A stretch of 44,510 nt of DNA from Methanohalophilus euhalobius (GTDB taxonomy: Archaea > Halobacteriota > Methanosarcinia > Methanosarcinales > Methanosarcinaceae), in the NCBI RefSeq assembly GCF_900215215.1, contig NZ_OBDR01000014.1:1-44510 (forward strand), written 5' to 3'. Position 1 is the first letter of the stretch. Every line of letters begins with the position of its first letter. The notes beneath the pieces were generated by a model, which saw nothing but the letters and a program-made list of their open reading frames with translations, made no database searches and was not told where the DNA came from. A program made the position numbers and the translations under genes. This document shows, in pieces, positions 29,205 through 37,028 of the stretch.

Positions 29205-30080
29205 TCAATAAGTACCTGCAATTGTACTGCTAAATACTGTTCCGAATTCACTCATCGTATCCCTGATGACAGCATCAGTACACTCCGGGCCAGCAATAGC
29301 AAAAACCGCATCTCCAAGCATAGCCTGTGAAGCAAATCCACCAACATTTTCCACAGCCTCGATAATGTCTTTTGCCCCCTTGCTCAAAAGACCCAGTTCA
29401 AAACTAAAACTGCGGGATTGGCGCATAAATTCTTCAATTGTCGGATTCTGTAGCAAGTTATTCATTGCGGTTTTGCCAGCAATATTGATCTTTCCAGTCA
29501 TAGATGAATCGTCAAGGGTTGTTTTTGTAGACAATTTACCCAGAGCCACACAGTGTACACTAAAAGAGGAAGAAACGATACGATCCAGCAGGCCTCCTTT
29601 TGTAATCGGAGCCGGTCTTTTCCTGATGACAATCCCGCCGTGTGCCTGGGCTTCCACATCGCCCAGTCCACCTCCCCCTACAACTTCGGCAATATGAGCA
29701 GCTTCCACGAGTTCATTTTGAGTCAGGCCCAATGAGAAAAGATCATTTAAGCAATAGGAAGTTGCCAGTGCACCTGCACCGGAAGCACCAAAGCCACAGC
29801 CTACGGGGATATCAGCATGAGATTCTATCCTTACAGGTTCACAGGTGAGAGAGGCAACCAGATGAGAAGTTACAGGTGCTTGTTTCCTTGAACCACTCAG
29901 GAATATCTCTGTCTCTGTAATATCGGGCCCCACACCTACTTTTGCAGTGACCCCTCTGTTAAGAACTACACCACAACCCGTAGTGCCCTTCAAGGCCGGG
30001 TCATCGTTTTCATGGATTGTGAAAAAACCTGTGATATGACCAGGAGCAAAGCATGTTACACATTTTTGTTTTGGATCCAT
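29205..30080 (-). CDS. Pantoate kinase (GHMP family)
   Basis: The 291-residue kinase phosphorylates pantoate to 4-phosphopantoate in the archaeal CoA pathway. The GHMP ATP loop is PVGCGFGASGAGALAT (about 92-107), and the N-terminal APGHITGFFTIHE and GVVLNRGVTA are family-typical. GGGGLGDVEAQAHGG follows. The ATG 30080 is preferred (GAGGG upstream) to GTG 30092, which overlaps the CoaBC stop. It is 8 nt downstream of CoaBC, so the two form an operon. Confidence 0.9.
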   Translation of the reverse strand: MDPKQKCVTCFAPGHITGFFTIHENDDPALKGTTGCGVVLNRGVTAKVGVGPDITETEIFLSGSRKQAPVTSHLVASLTCEPVRIESHADIPVGCGFGASGAGALATSYCLNDLFSLGLTQNELVEAAHIAEVVGGGGLGDVEAQAHGGIVIRKRPAPITKGGLLDRIVSSSFSVHCVALGKLSTKTTLDDSSMTGKINIAGKTAMNNLLQNPTIEEFMRQSRSFSFELGLLSKGAKDIIEAVENVGGFASQAMLGDAVFAIAGPECTDAVIRDTMSEFGTVFSSTIAGTY

Positions 30081-30088
30081 AGAAACCC

Positions 30089-31297
30089 TCACAACAGGAT
30101 TTGCTCAAGACGGTCCATTATTACAGATGCGAGGTGACGTTTGGAACCACTATAATGAGATGCTGAAGACCCGTCCTGAAGGATATATACGGAATTATCA
30201 GAGGTGCCCATTCCCCCTGCCCCCACATCATTGGCAACAACCATGTCAAGACCGTATTCTTCAAGCATACGGGCCGCACTTCCCACAAGCTCTTTTTCAT
30301 CAACACCGGTTTCAGCTTTAAAGCCCACAATCACTATGTAGGGATGATTGCCTCTTACCTGTGGCAATATCTTTTCAGTGGAATGCATTTCAAGAATAAG
30401 ATTCTGGCCTGATTTTATTTTGGATCTTGATGAATCAAGTGTATAATCCGAAATCGCAGCCGAGCTTATGAATACATCGCATCCCCTGTCTATTTCTTCC
30501 ATGCACCTATCCAGCATACTGGCTGCACTTTCTGCATAAACCTCATTTATACCATCCACATCCAGTTCATTCCTGTGGATTATTGTAACATCCCCGCCCC
30601 GCCGGAAGGCTTCCCTGGCCAATTCCTGACCGGTTTTGCCGGAAGCCCGGTTTGTGAGTATACGGATAGGATCAATGGCTTCGGCAGTTGCACCGGATGT
30701 CAGCACTATTTTCTTGCCTGCAAGTTTTTTCCCCATAAGTTGCCGCTCAACTGCCAGGACAATATCATCATTTGAAGCTATCTTGGCAATCCCTTCCTCT
30801 ACACGGGGGCCAACTAAACTGATGTCATAACTTCCAAGCTTTTCGAGATTGGAATGCACCGCAGGATGGTCATACATGGACTGATGCATTGCAGGTACAA
30901 CTATTGTGGGCATCCCGCTACCTATAGCAGTGGTTGCGAAAGTCGTTACAGGCGTATCATCAATTCCCATTGCGATTTTGCTAATAGTATTCGCCGTTGC
31001 CGGAGCTATCAATAAGAGGTCTGCCATACCCTGCATACCGCACATTCCCACATGCTCCACTCCTCCGGTTATATCCGTAATCACTTCATGACCGGTAGCA
31101 TAATGTAATGCATCAGGATGGAGAATACGCGTGGCCGCTTCACTCATCACAGCATAGACATTTGCACCGTTGCGTATTAATTCACGTGCCAGTTTCACAA
31201 CCCTTACGGCTGCAATACTACCAGTAACTGCCAGCACAACGGTCTTACCCTCAAGGGATTTACTTTTAGTTCCTTTGATCCATAGTGTAGAATGCAT
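30089..31297 (-). CDS. coaBC: Bifunctional phosphopantothenoylcysteine decarboxylase/phosphopantothenate--cysteine ligase
   Basis: The 402-residue protein has an N-terminal flavoprotein decarboxylase domain (VTGSIAAVRVVKLARELI near 22-39, PATANTISKIAMGIDDTPVTT) and a C-terminal ligase domain. The ligase begins with LTSGATAEAIDPIRILTNRASGKTGQELA (about 198-226) and contains VVANDVGAGGMGTSDN. It adds cysteine to 4'-phosphopantothenate and decarboxylates the product. I favour ATG 31297 (MHSTLWIKG), which has AGGCGAAAA upstream, over the 31336 ATG. Together with pantoate kinase and phosphopantothenate synthetase it gives most of the archaeal CoA pathway. Confidence 0.93.
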   Translation of the reverse strand: MHSTLWIKGTKSKSLEGKTVVLAVTGSIAAVRVVKLARELIRNGANVYAVMSEAATRILHPDALHYATGHEVITDITGGVEHVGMCGMQGMADLLLIAPATANTISKIAMGIDDTPVTTFATTAIGSGMPTIVVPAMHQSMYDHPAVHSNLEKLGSYDISLVGPRVEEGIAKIASNDDIVLAVERQLMGKKLAGKKIVLTSGATAEAIDPIRILTNRASGKTGQELAREAFRRGGDVTIIHRNELDVDGINEVYAESAASMLDRCMEEIDRGCDVFISSAAISDYTLDSSRSKIKSGQNLILEMHSTEKILPQVRGNHPYIVIVGFKAETGVDEKELVGSAARMLEEYGLDMVVANDVGAGGMGTSDNSVYILQDGSSASHYSGSKRHLASVIMDRLEQILL

Positions 31298-31415
31298 GAT
31301 TTTCGCCTGTGTTATGGAAGAGTGTAAACCATCCAATTATTTAAAAATAGCCTGACAACCACTTGAACGTCACGGGCATGACATTATTAAGCCATAAAAT
31401 GATACAGAAATAATC

Positions 31416-31973
31416 ATGATTTCAATTGAAGAACTTTCCGGGATAATTGATGTACTGGGAGCAGCCACGGTACACGAGATTACCTGCACTGCCCAGGAAA
31501 TCACCTATGCAAGAGATGATGAACCCCCTGCAGAGGAAGATATACTCAAGATGTGTGAAAAGGGTTGTTCCAGACATTTTCTGGAAAAGGTATCCTGTGA
31601 AGAAATAATAGGAATGGAAAACACATAGGGGGCAGAATATTTTATTCTGGGGCCAGATGCGTTTCCTGAATACCCACAGGAACTGAGTGATGCACTCGAT
31701 TTGCTTGGGTTAGAAAAAAGAGAACTGGACATGGGAAAAGTAGCAACACGCTTTAAAAGAAGATTGAAGATGCGGACCACACATCTGGAGAACCTTATCA
31801 ATGATGTGCAGACCCCTGCAGAACCTGAATACATACAGGATCTGGAGGAAAAATACATGGATCTTGTAAATATTTACTACGATTTTGATACATGGGTTCC
31901 TGATGCCCTCACCGAGATAGAGGAAAATATATTCTCATTGAGTGCGCGGATAGAGGAACTTAAAGAGGCATAA
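31416..31973 (+). CDS. Hypothetical protein with in-frame TAG (possible pyrrolysine), 185 aa
   Basis: The frame starting at ATG 31416 runs 70 codons to a TAG at 31626-31628 and continues in the same frame for 114 more codons to TAA at 31971-31973. The two halves read like one protein: an N-terminal helical part (ISIEELSGIIDVLGAATVHEIT, PPAEEDILKMCEKGCSRHFLEKV) leads through EEIIGMENT-X-GAEYFILGPDAFPEYP to a charged, coiled-coil-like C-terminus (KVATRFKRRLKMRTTHLENLI, EENIFSLSARIEELKEA). In this lineage UAG can be read as pyrrolysine, so a 185-residue product is possible. A perfect hairpin starts 4 nt after the TAG. I do not recognise a function. The alternative is a pseudogene or a truncated 70-residue product. 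Confidence 0.65.
31633..31649 (+). promoter_or_regulatory. Hairpin directly after the in-frame TAG
   Basis: CAGAATATTTTATTCTG forms a perfect 7-bp stem with a 3-nt loop, beginning 4 nt downstream of the TAG at 31626-31628. A stem-loop just after the amber codon (PYLIS) has been proposed to help pyrrolysine insertion in mtmB; this one sits at a similar place, but its stem is AT-rich and short. It could be chance. Confidence 0.45.
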
Positions 31974-32007
31974 CCTTTTATACTTATATAATGAAGGAAG
32001 CAATCCA

Positions 32008-32799
32008 ATGGCAAGGCATAGAAGAGATACATATTACTGGCGTGCAAAAGCCGAAGGTTATCGCTCAAGGGCAGCTTACAAACTCCAGCAGATTAACAAG
32101 AAATTTAACGTTATCAGGGAAGACAGTGATGTTGTAGATCTCGGAGCCGCTCCGGGTGGGTGGCTTGAAGTCGCAAGAGAACTGACGAAAAGGAAAGTTG
32201 TCGGTGTAGACATATTGCGCATCAAGCCAATGGACAGAATAACCATTATTCGTGGCGATATTACCCGGGAAGAGACTGCAAATCAGATCAAGGAAGCAGT
32301 AGGAGAAGAAGGAGCTGATACTGTTATCTGTGACGCTGCACCCAATCTTTCCGGAAACTGGAACCTGGATCATGCACGCTCCATCGCTTTGGCCGAATCA
32401 GCACTTGAATGTGCAACCCGCATCCTTAAACCCCAGGGAAATTTTGTTGTAAAAGTATTCCAGGGAGATATGTTCAAGGAATACCTGGATAAAGTAAGAG
32501 GTGAATTTACCTATGTCCGGGCCCATTCACCAGAGGCTTCAAGGTCAGAAAGTGCCGAAATATACGTCGTAGGCAAAAAATTCCTTACCGCACCAATCAG
32601 GAGAGGGGAGGAATATGATGTTGTTATCGAAAGAATAGGATCCGGCGGCGACGGTACTGCTTTTGTGGAAGGGTTTGTAGTATTCATCTGTGACACTGAA
32701 AAAGGAGAAAAAGTGCGCATAAAGGTAAGAGATGTAAAACCCAATTTTGCTTTTGCAGATGTTATACAGAGACTTGAGAGTCCTGAAGAAGAAAAATGA
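32008..32799 (+). CDS. rlmE: 23S rRNA (uridine-2'-O)-methyltransferase RlmE/FtsJ with TRAM domain
   Basis: The 263-residue protein contains the RrmJ fold (about 1-195): SRAAYKLQQI, the SAM-binding VDLGAAPGGWLEVA (about 43-56), CDAAPNLSGNW, NFVVKVFQGD, and SRSESAEIYVVGKKF. The K-D-K-E tetrad of 2'-O-methyltransferases is visible in these segments. The C-terminal 65 residues (YDVVIERIGSGGDGTAFVEGFVVFI...) form a TRAM RNA-binding domain, an archaeal extension. It methylates the A-loop uridine of 23S rRNA. TATA-like CTTATATA and an AAGGAAG site lie just upstream. It is convergent with the DUF211 gene 3 nt away. Confidence 0.93.
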   Translation: MARHRRDTYYWRAKAEGYRSRAAYKLQQINKKFNVIREDSDVVDLGAAPGGWLEVARELTKRKVVGVDILRIKPMDRITIIRGDITREETANQIKEAVGEEGADTVICDAAPNLSGNWNLDHARSIALAESALECATRILKPQGNFVVKVFQGDMFKEYLDKVRGEFTYVRAHSPEASRSESAEIYVVGKKFLTAPIRRGEEYDVVIERIGSGGDGTAFVEGFVVFICDTEKGEKVRIKVRDVKPNFAFADVIQRLESPEEEK

Positions 32800-32802
32800 G
32801 AA

Positions 32803-33105
32803 TTACCTATCCTGGTGAGTCTCCACTTCTTCGATGATTTTTTTACCGGCTGCAATCTCATCTACGCTATGGACCACGGCACCCATATTCTCTATTTCCT
32901 GACGGATAAGTTCATAGTCAAGATCAAGCCCTTCCAGGGTGATTTTTACATTTTCGGTTTTCTGATCCATTTCATAAAGACTAAGATTGACACCATCAAC
33001 TCCTTCCAAATCACCCAACACACCTGCAAGTTCAACTATGGAAGGATTATGTGGCTTCAGAACATCCAGAACCAACCTGCGAATCCCTGACTTATTATTC
33101 ATCAT
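32803..33105 (-). CDS. DUF211 family protein, 100 aa
   Basis: The 100-residue protein matches the archaeal DUF211 family: [52 protein letters not shown], then [23 protein letters not shown]. It has the beta-alpha-beta pattern of a ferredoxin-like fold, consistent with structures known for the family. The function is unknown; the ACT-like fold suggests ligand binding. It is monocistronic and divergent from the PHP gene. Confidence 0.88.
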   Translation of the reverse strand: MMNNKSGIRRLVLDVLKPHNPSIVELAGVLGDLEGVDGVNLSLYEMDQKTENVKITLEGLDLDYELIRQEIENMGAVVHSVDEIAAGKKIIEEVETHQDR

Positions 33106-33238
33106 TCATTATCTCCAACATGAAGAATTATTTAGATATCCATTCCATGCATATGATATAAAAATATGGACATCTATCACAGAAGATATTATCAATGCAA
33201 ACAATAAATACTTTGTACAAAACACAACAGGAATTATC

Positions 33239-33874
33239 ATGATAGATCTGCATACACATACAATATTCAGCGACGGAGAACTTATTCCAAGTGAGCAGGT
33301 CCGCAGGGCAAAAACCTTCGGATATGAGGCAATCGGCCTAACAGACCATGCCGATTTCACCAATGTAGAACACATCCTCAACTGTGTTACCAAGGCAAAA
33401 TACCTGGAAGAGCTAATGGACATAAAGGTGCTTCCCGGAATTGAGATAACACATGTCCCCCCTGAAAAAATAGCATCCCTTGCAAAACTTGCAAGAGAAC
33501 TGGGGGCCGAAATTGTTGTTGTACACGGGGAAAGTCCGGTAGAACCAGTTTTGCCCGGCACAAACCGTGCAGCTGCACAATGTCCGAATGTAGATATCCT
33601 GGCACATCCCGGATTTATCACTGAAGAAGAAGCTAAAATTGCAGCGGATAACAATGTATGCCTGGAAATTACCGCAAGAGGCGGACATAACCGCACCAAT
33701 GGCCATGTTGCCAAAATCGCAAAACTCAGCGGTGCGACAATGGTAGTGGATACCGATTCTCACCATCCTTCAGACCTGATAACAACAAGTACTGCATTGA
33801 AAGTGGCAATGGGAGCAGGTCTTGAAAAGGATGAAGCAGAGCAGGTGCTGGAAAATTCAAGGATTTTTATCTGA
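33239..33874 (+). CDS. PHP-domain phosphoesterase (histidinol-phosphatase-like)
   Basis: The 211-residue protein is a PHP metal-dependent hydrolase. The first motif is MIDLHTHTIFSDGE at the N-terminus, then GLTDHADF, LPGIEITHV, VVHGES, DILAHPGFI, and the C-terminal DTDSHHPSD; the His and Asp residues of these motifs form the trinuclear metal site. Homologues are called histidinol-phosphate phosphatase or simply PHP; the substrate cannot be deduced. The ATG at 33239 begins exactly at the family N-terminus, although an open frame extends 84 codons upstream. The stop codon lies 1 nt before the ATG of the cyclase gene. Confidence 0.88.
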   Translation: MIDLHTHTIFSDGELIPSEQVRRAKTFGYEAIGLTDHADFTNVEHILNCVTKAKYLEELMDIKVLPGIEITHVPPEKIASLAKLARELGAEIVVVHGESPVEPVLPGTNRAAAQCPNVDILAHPGFITEEEAKIAADNNVCLEITARGGHNRTNGHVAKIAKLSGATMVVDTDSHHPSDLITTSTALKVAMGAGLEKDEAEQVLENSRIFI

Positions 33875-33875
33875 A

Positions 33876-34484
33876 ATGACATAGGAAATTATTGATATTA
33901 CACAATCCATCGGTCCTGAAACCAGGGTTTATCCGGGGGATCCAAAAGTTACTGTCGAGAGAGTTGCTTCCATCGAATCCTGTGGATACAGTGTCTCAAA
34001 ACTCGAAATGGGAAGTCACACTGCAACCCATATCGATGCTCCTGCTCACATATTTGAGAGTGGGCGCACAGTGGATGAATTGGAATTAGCCTCTCTTGTG
34101 GGCAGGGCTTATCTGATCGATCATTCCGGGAAAACCGAAATTGGAAATGATGAAATGGAAAAAACTTTTTCCTTCAAAGACAAAAGCAGTGAAATCATAT
34201 TGCTGAAAACTGAATCATCAGACCAAAAATTTGCAAAGATACTCCCGGATGCTGCAGAATGGATTGTAAAAAAAGGATTCCTGACTGTGGGTATCGATTC
34301 TGAGTCGATGGATTCCGGGGAAGGACTGGATAACCACAGGATTTTGCTTGGAAAAGGAATCAATATTATTGAGAATCTGGACCTTAAAAAGGTTGAGCCG
34401 GGTTATTATGGATTTGTCTGTCTGCCACTAAAAATAAAAGGGTGTGACGGGGCACCGGCACGAGCAATACTTCTCCAATCATAA
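33876..34484 (+). CDS. Cyclase/arylformamidase-family hydrolase with TAG at codon 3
   Basis: Reading from ATG 33876 the frame is Met-Thr-TAG-Glu-Ile-Ile-Asp-Ile-Thr-Gln and then runs open to TAA at 34484 (202 codons including the TAG). After the TAG the protein has all features of the KynB-like 'cyclase' family (COG1878): DITQSIGPETRVYPGDP at the N-terminus, metal-binding HTATHIDAPAHIF (about 47-59), and the C-terminal GYYGFVCLPLKIKGCDGAPARAILL. No ATG, GTG or TTG occurs between the TAG and codon 45, and starting there would delete the conserved N-terminal strand. So the TAG must be read through, or an ATT-type start is used, or the gene is broken. It follows the PHP gene directly and overlaps the ITPase gene tail by 6 nt. 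Confidence 0.75.
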
Positions 34485-35033
34485 ATTTGAGTCAACCCAT
34501 TCCACAAACCTGTCCACAGCACGCTTTCTATGGGATACCTTATTCTTTTCCTCATCTCCCATCTCACCAAATGTCCGGGCACCATACAGAAAGATAGGAT
34601 CATAGCCAAAACCACCTTCTCCTTTTTCCTCATAGGCGATGTTGCCTTCAACAGTACCGGTAAACGTCAGGGGTTCTTTACCCGGCTCACAGTAGCCAAT
34701 AACGGATTTGAAATAAGCACTGCGATTTTCTTCATCCTCCATTAATTTCAGGACTTTGGGATTGCCAAGCTTATCTTCCACAAAGGCAGAATAGGGGCCA
34801 GGGAAACCATTCAGGGCATCAATGAAAAGCCCGGAATCATCAACCATCACGGGCATTCCCAGTTTTTCACAGGCCCAGCGGGCACCCTCGGCTGCGATTG
34901 GTTCCAGATCATCCTCCTGCAACTCAGGATAACCATCAGTGTTCTGGAGGACCTCAATCCCCCTCTGTCCCAGGATTGCCTTGATTTCCCTGAACTTGCC
35001 GCTGTTACCGGTAACGAATACGATTTTGCGCAT
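34479..35033 (-). CDS. rdgB: XTP/dITP diphosphatase (Ham1/RdgB family)
   Basis: The 184-residue enzyme hydrolyses ITP, XTP and their deoxy forms to clear damaged purine nucleotides. Motifs: FVTGNSGKFREIKAIL at the N-terminus, DDSGLFIDALNGFPGPYSAF (about 66-85), GEGGFGYDPIFLYG (about 138-151), and SHRKRAVDRF near the end. The length is normal. It follows bud32 by about 70 nt on the same strand; in many archaea rdgB neighbours the KEOPS genes. GTGATACC precedes ATG. Confidence 0.95.
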   Translation of the reverse strand: MRKIVFVTGNSGKFREIKAILGQRGIEVLQNTDGYPELQEDDLEPIAAEGARWACEKLGMPVMVDDSGLFIDALNGFPGPYSAFVEDKLGNPKVLKLMEDEENRSAYFKSVIGYCEPGKEPLTFTGTVEGNIAYEEKGEGGFGYDPIFLYGARTFGEMGDEEKNKVSHRKRAVDRFVEWVDSNL

Positions 35034-35104
35034 GGTATCACACTATGGGCTATTAATAGATTATATATGACTGTACAAGAACAAAAATGTATGATAAAGA
35101 TTAC

Positions 35105-35674
35105 TCAGGAGTATCTTCCCCTCGATTCAATTTCAACAACCCTCTCCAGTACATCTTTCGCAGATTCAAGAGTGCGATAATAACCCCTGCAGAAGGCATC
35201 TATGAGTGCCTCATGGTTGGGATGGGAACTTTGAAGGGTCTGGAAGAGCACATGAACATCTACACCACGGGATTCGAGGTCCTCTGCACTGAAAGCAAGC
35301 CCGAAATCGATAAGCCACATCCTGCTTCCATCCCAGATGATATTCGAGGTCGTAAGGTCTCCGTGAATTATACCTGCAGCATGGAGCCTGCCCACGAGTT
35401 CCCCGAGTTTTTCACACAAATCTTCAGAGATGACATATTTTAATGGCTTACCCTCAATGTAGTCCATCTCAATGGTGGAATTATAAATATCATAGATAAC
35501 AGGTGTCGCCACCCCGGCCCTGCGGGCTTGTGATATCAGACGGGCCTCTGCACGGGTGCGCTCCCTGCGTATCCGCTCATCCAATTCCCGCACACGATAG
35601 CGTTTGGGGATACGACTCTTGACCAGACGGTTATTCTTCCGAATGACCTTTGCCTCTGCACCATCCCTGACCAT
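35105..35674 (-). CDS. bud32: KEOPS complex kinase Bud32
   Basis: The 189-residue small atypical protein kinase is part of the KEOPS complex that makes tRNA threonylcarbamoyladenosine (t6A). MVRDGAEAKVI at the start, the catalytic HGDLTTSNIIWD (about 108-119) and LIDFGLAF metal-binding segment are visible, and the C-terminal basic SRGRYS tail is typical. I start at ATG 35674: the kae1 stop region supplies AAGGAG, and homologues begin at this point; the upstream ATG 35695 adds seven residues. In many euryarchaea Kae1 and Bud32 are fused, while here they are separate, 5 nt apart. Confidence 0.93.
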   Translation of the reverse strand: MVRDGAEAKVIRKNNRLVKSRIPKRYRVRELDERIRRERTRAEARLISQARRAGVATPVIYDIYNSTIEMDYIEGKPLKYVISEDLCEKLGELVGRLHAAGIIHGDLTTSNIIWDGSRMWLIDFGLAFSAEDLESRGVDVHVLFQTLQSSHPNHEALIDAFCRGYYRTLESAKDVLERVVEIESRGRYS

Positions 35675-35679
35675 TTCAT

Positions 35680-36672
35680 TTACTCCTTCAGCCATGTCAC
35701 ATCCACCATGTCAGGACGATAATTGGGATTTACATGAGAATCTTCGACCCCTATTGTATCGCCTGCCTTATACATAAGAAGACCAAGCCAGGCGATCATA
35801 GCACCATTATCTCCCATGAAACGTTTTTCAGGAACATAAAAAGATGCACCACGGTCATCACACATGATATCAAGCATCTCCCGCAGGCGCATGTTCGCAC
35901 CGACACCACCACCAAGCAACACCTCAGTCTTACCTGTATGTGCCAGTGCCCGCTCGGTCACCTCCACAAGCATTGCAAAAGCATTCTCCTGCAGAGAATA
36001 ACAAACATCCTCCAGCGTATGTTTTTGCAGGGCATCTGTGGCTGCAGTTGAAAGCCCGGAAAAAGAGAAATCCATACCCTTTACCACATAGGGCAGGTTT
36101 ACGTAATTCACCGAATCCTTTGCATACCTCTCAATCTGCGGCCCACCCGGATGGGACAGGCCTGCGCTGCGGGCAAACTTATCAAGGGCATTTCCTACAC
36201 CAATATCCAGAGTCTCCCCGAATACGCGGTATTTTCCTCGCCTGTAGGCCAGTACCTGGGTATTTGCACCACTTGCATAGAGAACCACAGGGTCCTTTGC
36301 AGGTGTTTTCCACCTACCAATCTCCACATGGGCTACGCAGTGGTTCACCCCCACCAGAGGAATTTCAAGGGAGAGGGAAAGAGCCCTGGCAGCAGTTGCC
36401 ACGGTCCTCAAACAGGCACCCAGACCCGGACCCTGTGAAAAAGAGATTGCATCAATATCATTGGGACTTATGCTTTTATCTGCCAGTTCGTCGAAAAGAT
36501 TGGACATCACCCAGGAAGCAAACCGGGCATGATGTTGAGCCGCTTCTCTAGGATGAATGCCCCCAGTTGCCGGTTTATATGTATGCGTCACCTCACAGAC
36601 AACTTCATCTTCATTAACAACAGCCGCACTCAGATTCCATGCGGTGCCCTCTATGCCAAGAACCAGCGTCAC
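35680..36672 (-). CDS. kae1: tRNA N6-threonylcarbamoyladenosine synthase Kae1
   Basis: The 330-residue ASKHA-fold protein transfers the threonylcarbamoyl group to A37 of ANN-decoding tRNAs. Key features: VLGIEGTAWNLSAAVV at the N-terminus, metal-binding HPREAAQHHARF (about 40-51), GVNHCVAHVEIG, GLGACLRT, GNALDKFARSAGLSHPGGPQIE and LGGGVGANMRLREML. GTG 36672 gives the typical start VTLVLGIEG and has GGAG nine bases upstream; TTG 36678 is the alternative. It is first in the kae1-bud32-rdgB series. Confidence 0.95.
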   Translation of the reverse strand: MTLVLGIEGTAWNLSAAVVNEDEVVCEVTHTYKPATGGIHPREAAQHHARFASWVMSNLFDELADKSISPNDIDAISFSQGPGLGACLRTVATAARALSLSLEIPLVGVNHCVAHVEIGRWKTPAKDPVVLYASGANTQVLAYRRGKYRVFGETLDIGVGNALDKFARSAGLSHPGGPQIERYAKDSVNYVNLPYVVKGMDFSFSGLSTAATDALQKHTLEDVCYSLQENAFAMLVEVTERALAHTGKTEVLLGGGVGANMRLREMLDIMCDDRGASFYVPEKRFMGDNGAMIAWLGLLMYKAGDTIGVEDSHVNPNYRPDMVDVTWLKE

Positions 36673-36737
36673 TTGCAATAACTCCTTTGCGCTAATGGGA
36701 AGTGAGGAATATTAAGTTTACTGATGCAAACCCAGGT

Positions 36738-36750
36738 AAGTTATATATTG
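36738..36750 (+). promoter_or_regulatory. TATA box of the gene at 36774
   Basis: AAGTTATATATTG is a strong archaeal TATA element. About 26 bp downstream of its centre transcription would start near 36770, within a few bases of the ATG at 36774, so the message is nearly leaderless. This also argues against the longer open frame starting at 36702. Confidence 0.6.
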
Positions 36751-36773
36751 AGGGAAATGCAAAAAGGGATGCC

Positions 36774-37022
36774 ATGTCAGAAGAGAAAACCGAGCAAACA
36801 AAAACAGAGGCACAGGTGTCCGTGAAAGAATGGAAGATAGGGGAAATGGGATTTCCCGACCGTCTGGCCACACCTGATGAAGGCATTAATTATGTCCCCC
36901 ATAAAACAAGCGGCCTTCAGAGTGCGGCTGATATGTGGATTGACAGGGACAGGATGCTGGAAGGCCTCCATACAAAAAAGAGTGTTGACGAACTGCTGCA
37001 ACGCACAAAATTCTTTGAATGA
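36774..37022 (+). CDS. Hypothetical protein, 82 aa
   Basis: I do not recognise this small protein. It is hydrophilic, begins with a Lys/Glu/Thr-rich tail (SEEKTEQTKTEAQVSVKEW), and continues with an ordered-looking region containing GEMGFPDRLATPDEGINYVPHK and a helical end (RMLEGLHTKKSVDELLQRTKFFE). There is no signal peptide. Its ATG lies just after a strong TATA box, so it is likely expressed from its own promoter. It is convergent with top6A, 6 nt away, and diverges from kae1. Confidence 0.7.
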   Translation: MSEEKTEQTKTEAQVSVKEWKIGEMGFPDRLATPDEGINYVPHKTSGLQSAADMWIDRDRMLEGLHTKKSVDELLQRTKFFE

Positions 37023-37028
37023 TTTTCT

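Noticed and set aside
31505-31858. Ser-rich open frame antisense to the TAG-interrupted gene
   Set aside because: The Ser/Ile-rich composition is typical of an antisense shadow, and the sense frame on both sides of the TAG looks like a real protein.
32987-33238. N-terminal extension of the PHP protein
   Set aside because: The extension overlaps the DUF211 gene on the other strand and its 5' region; the family N-terminus MIDLHTHT starts exactly at the ATG 33239.
36702-36773. 24 extra codons at the start of the 36774 gene
   Set aside because: They contain the TATA box itself, so they are upstream of the likely transcription start.
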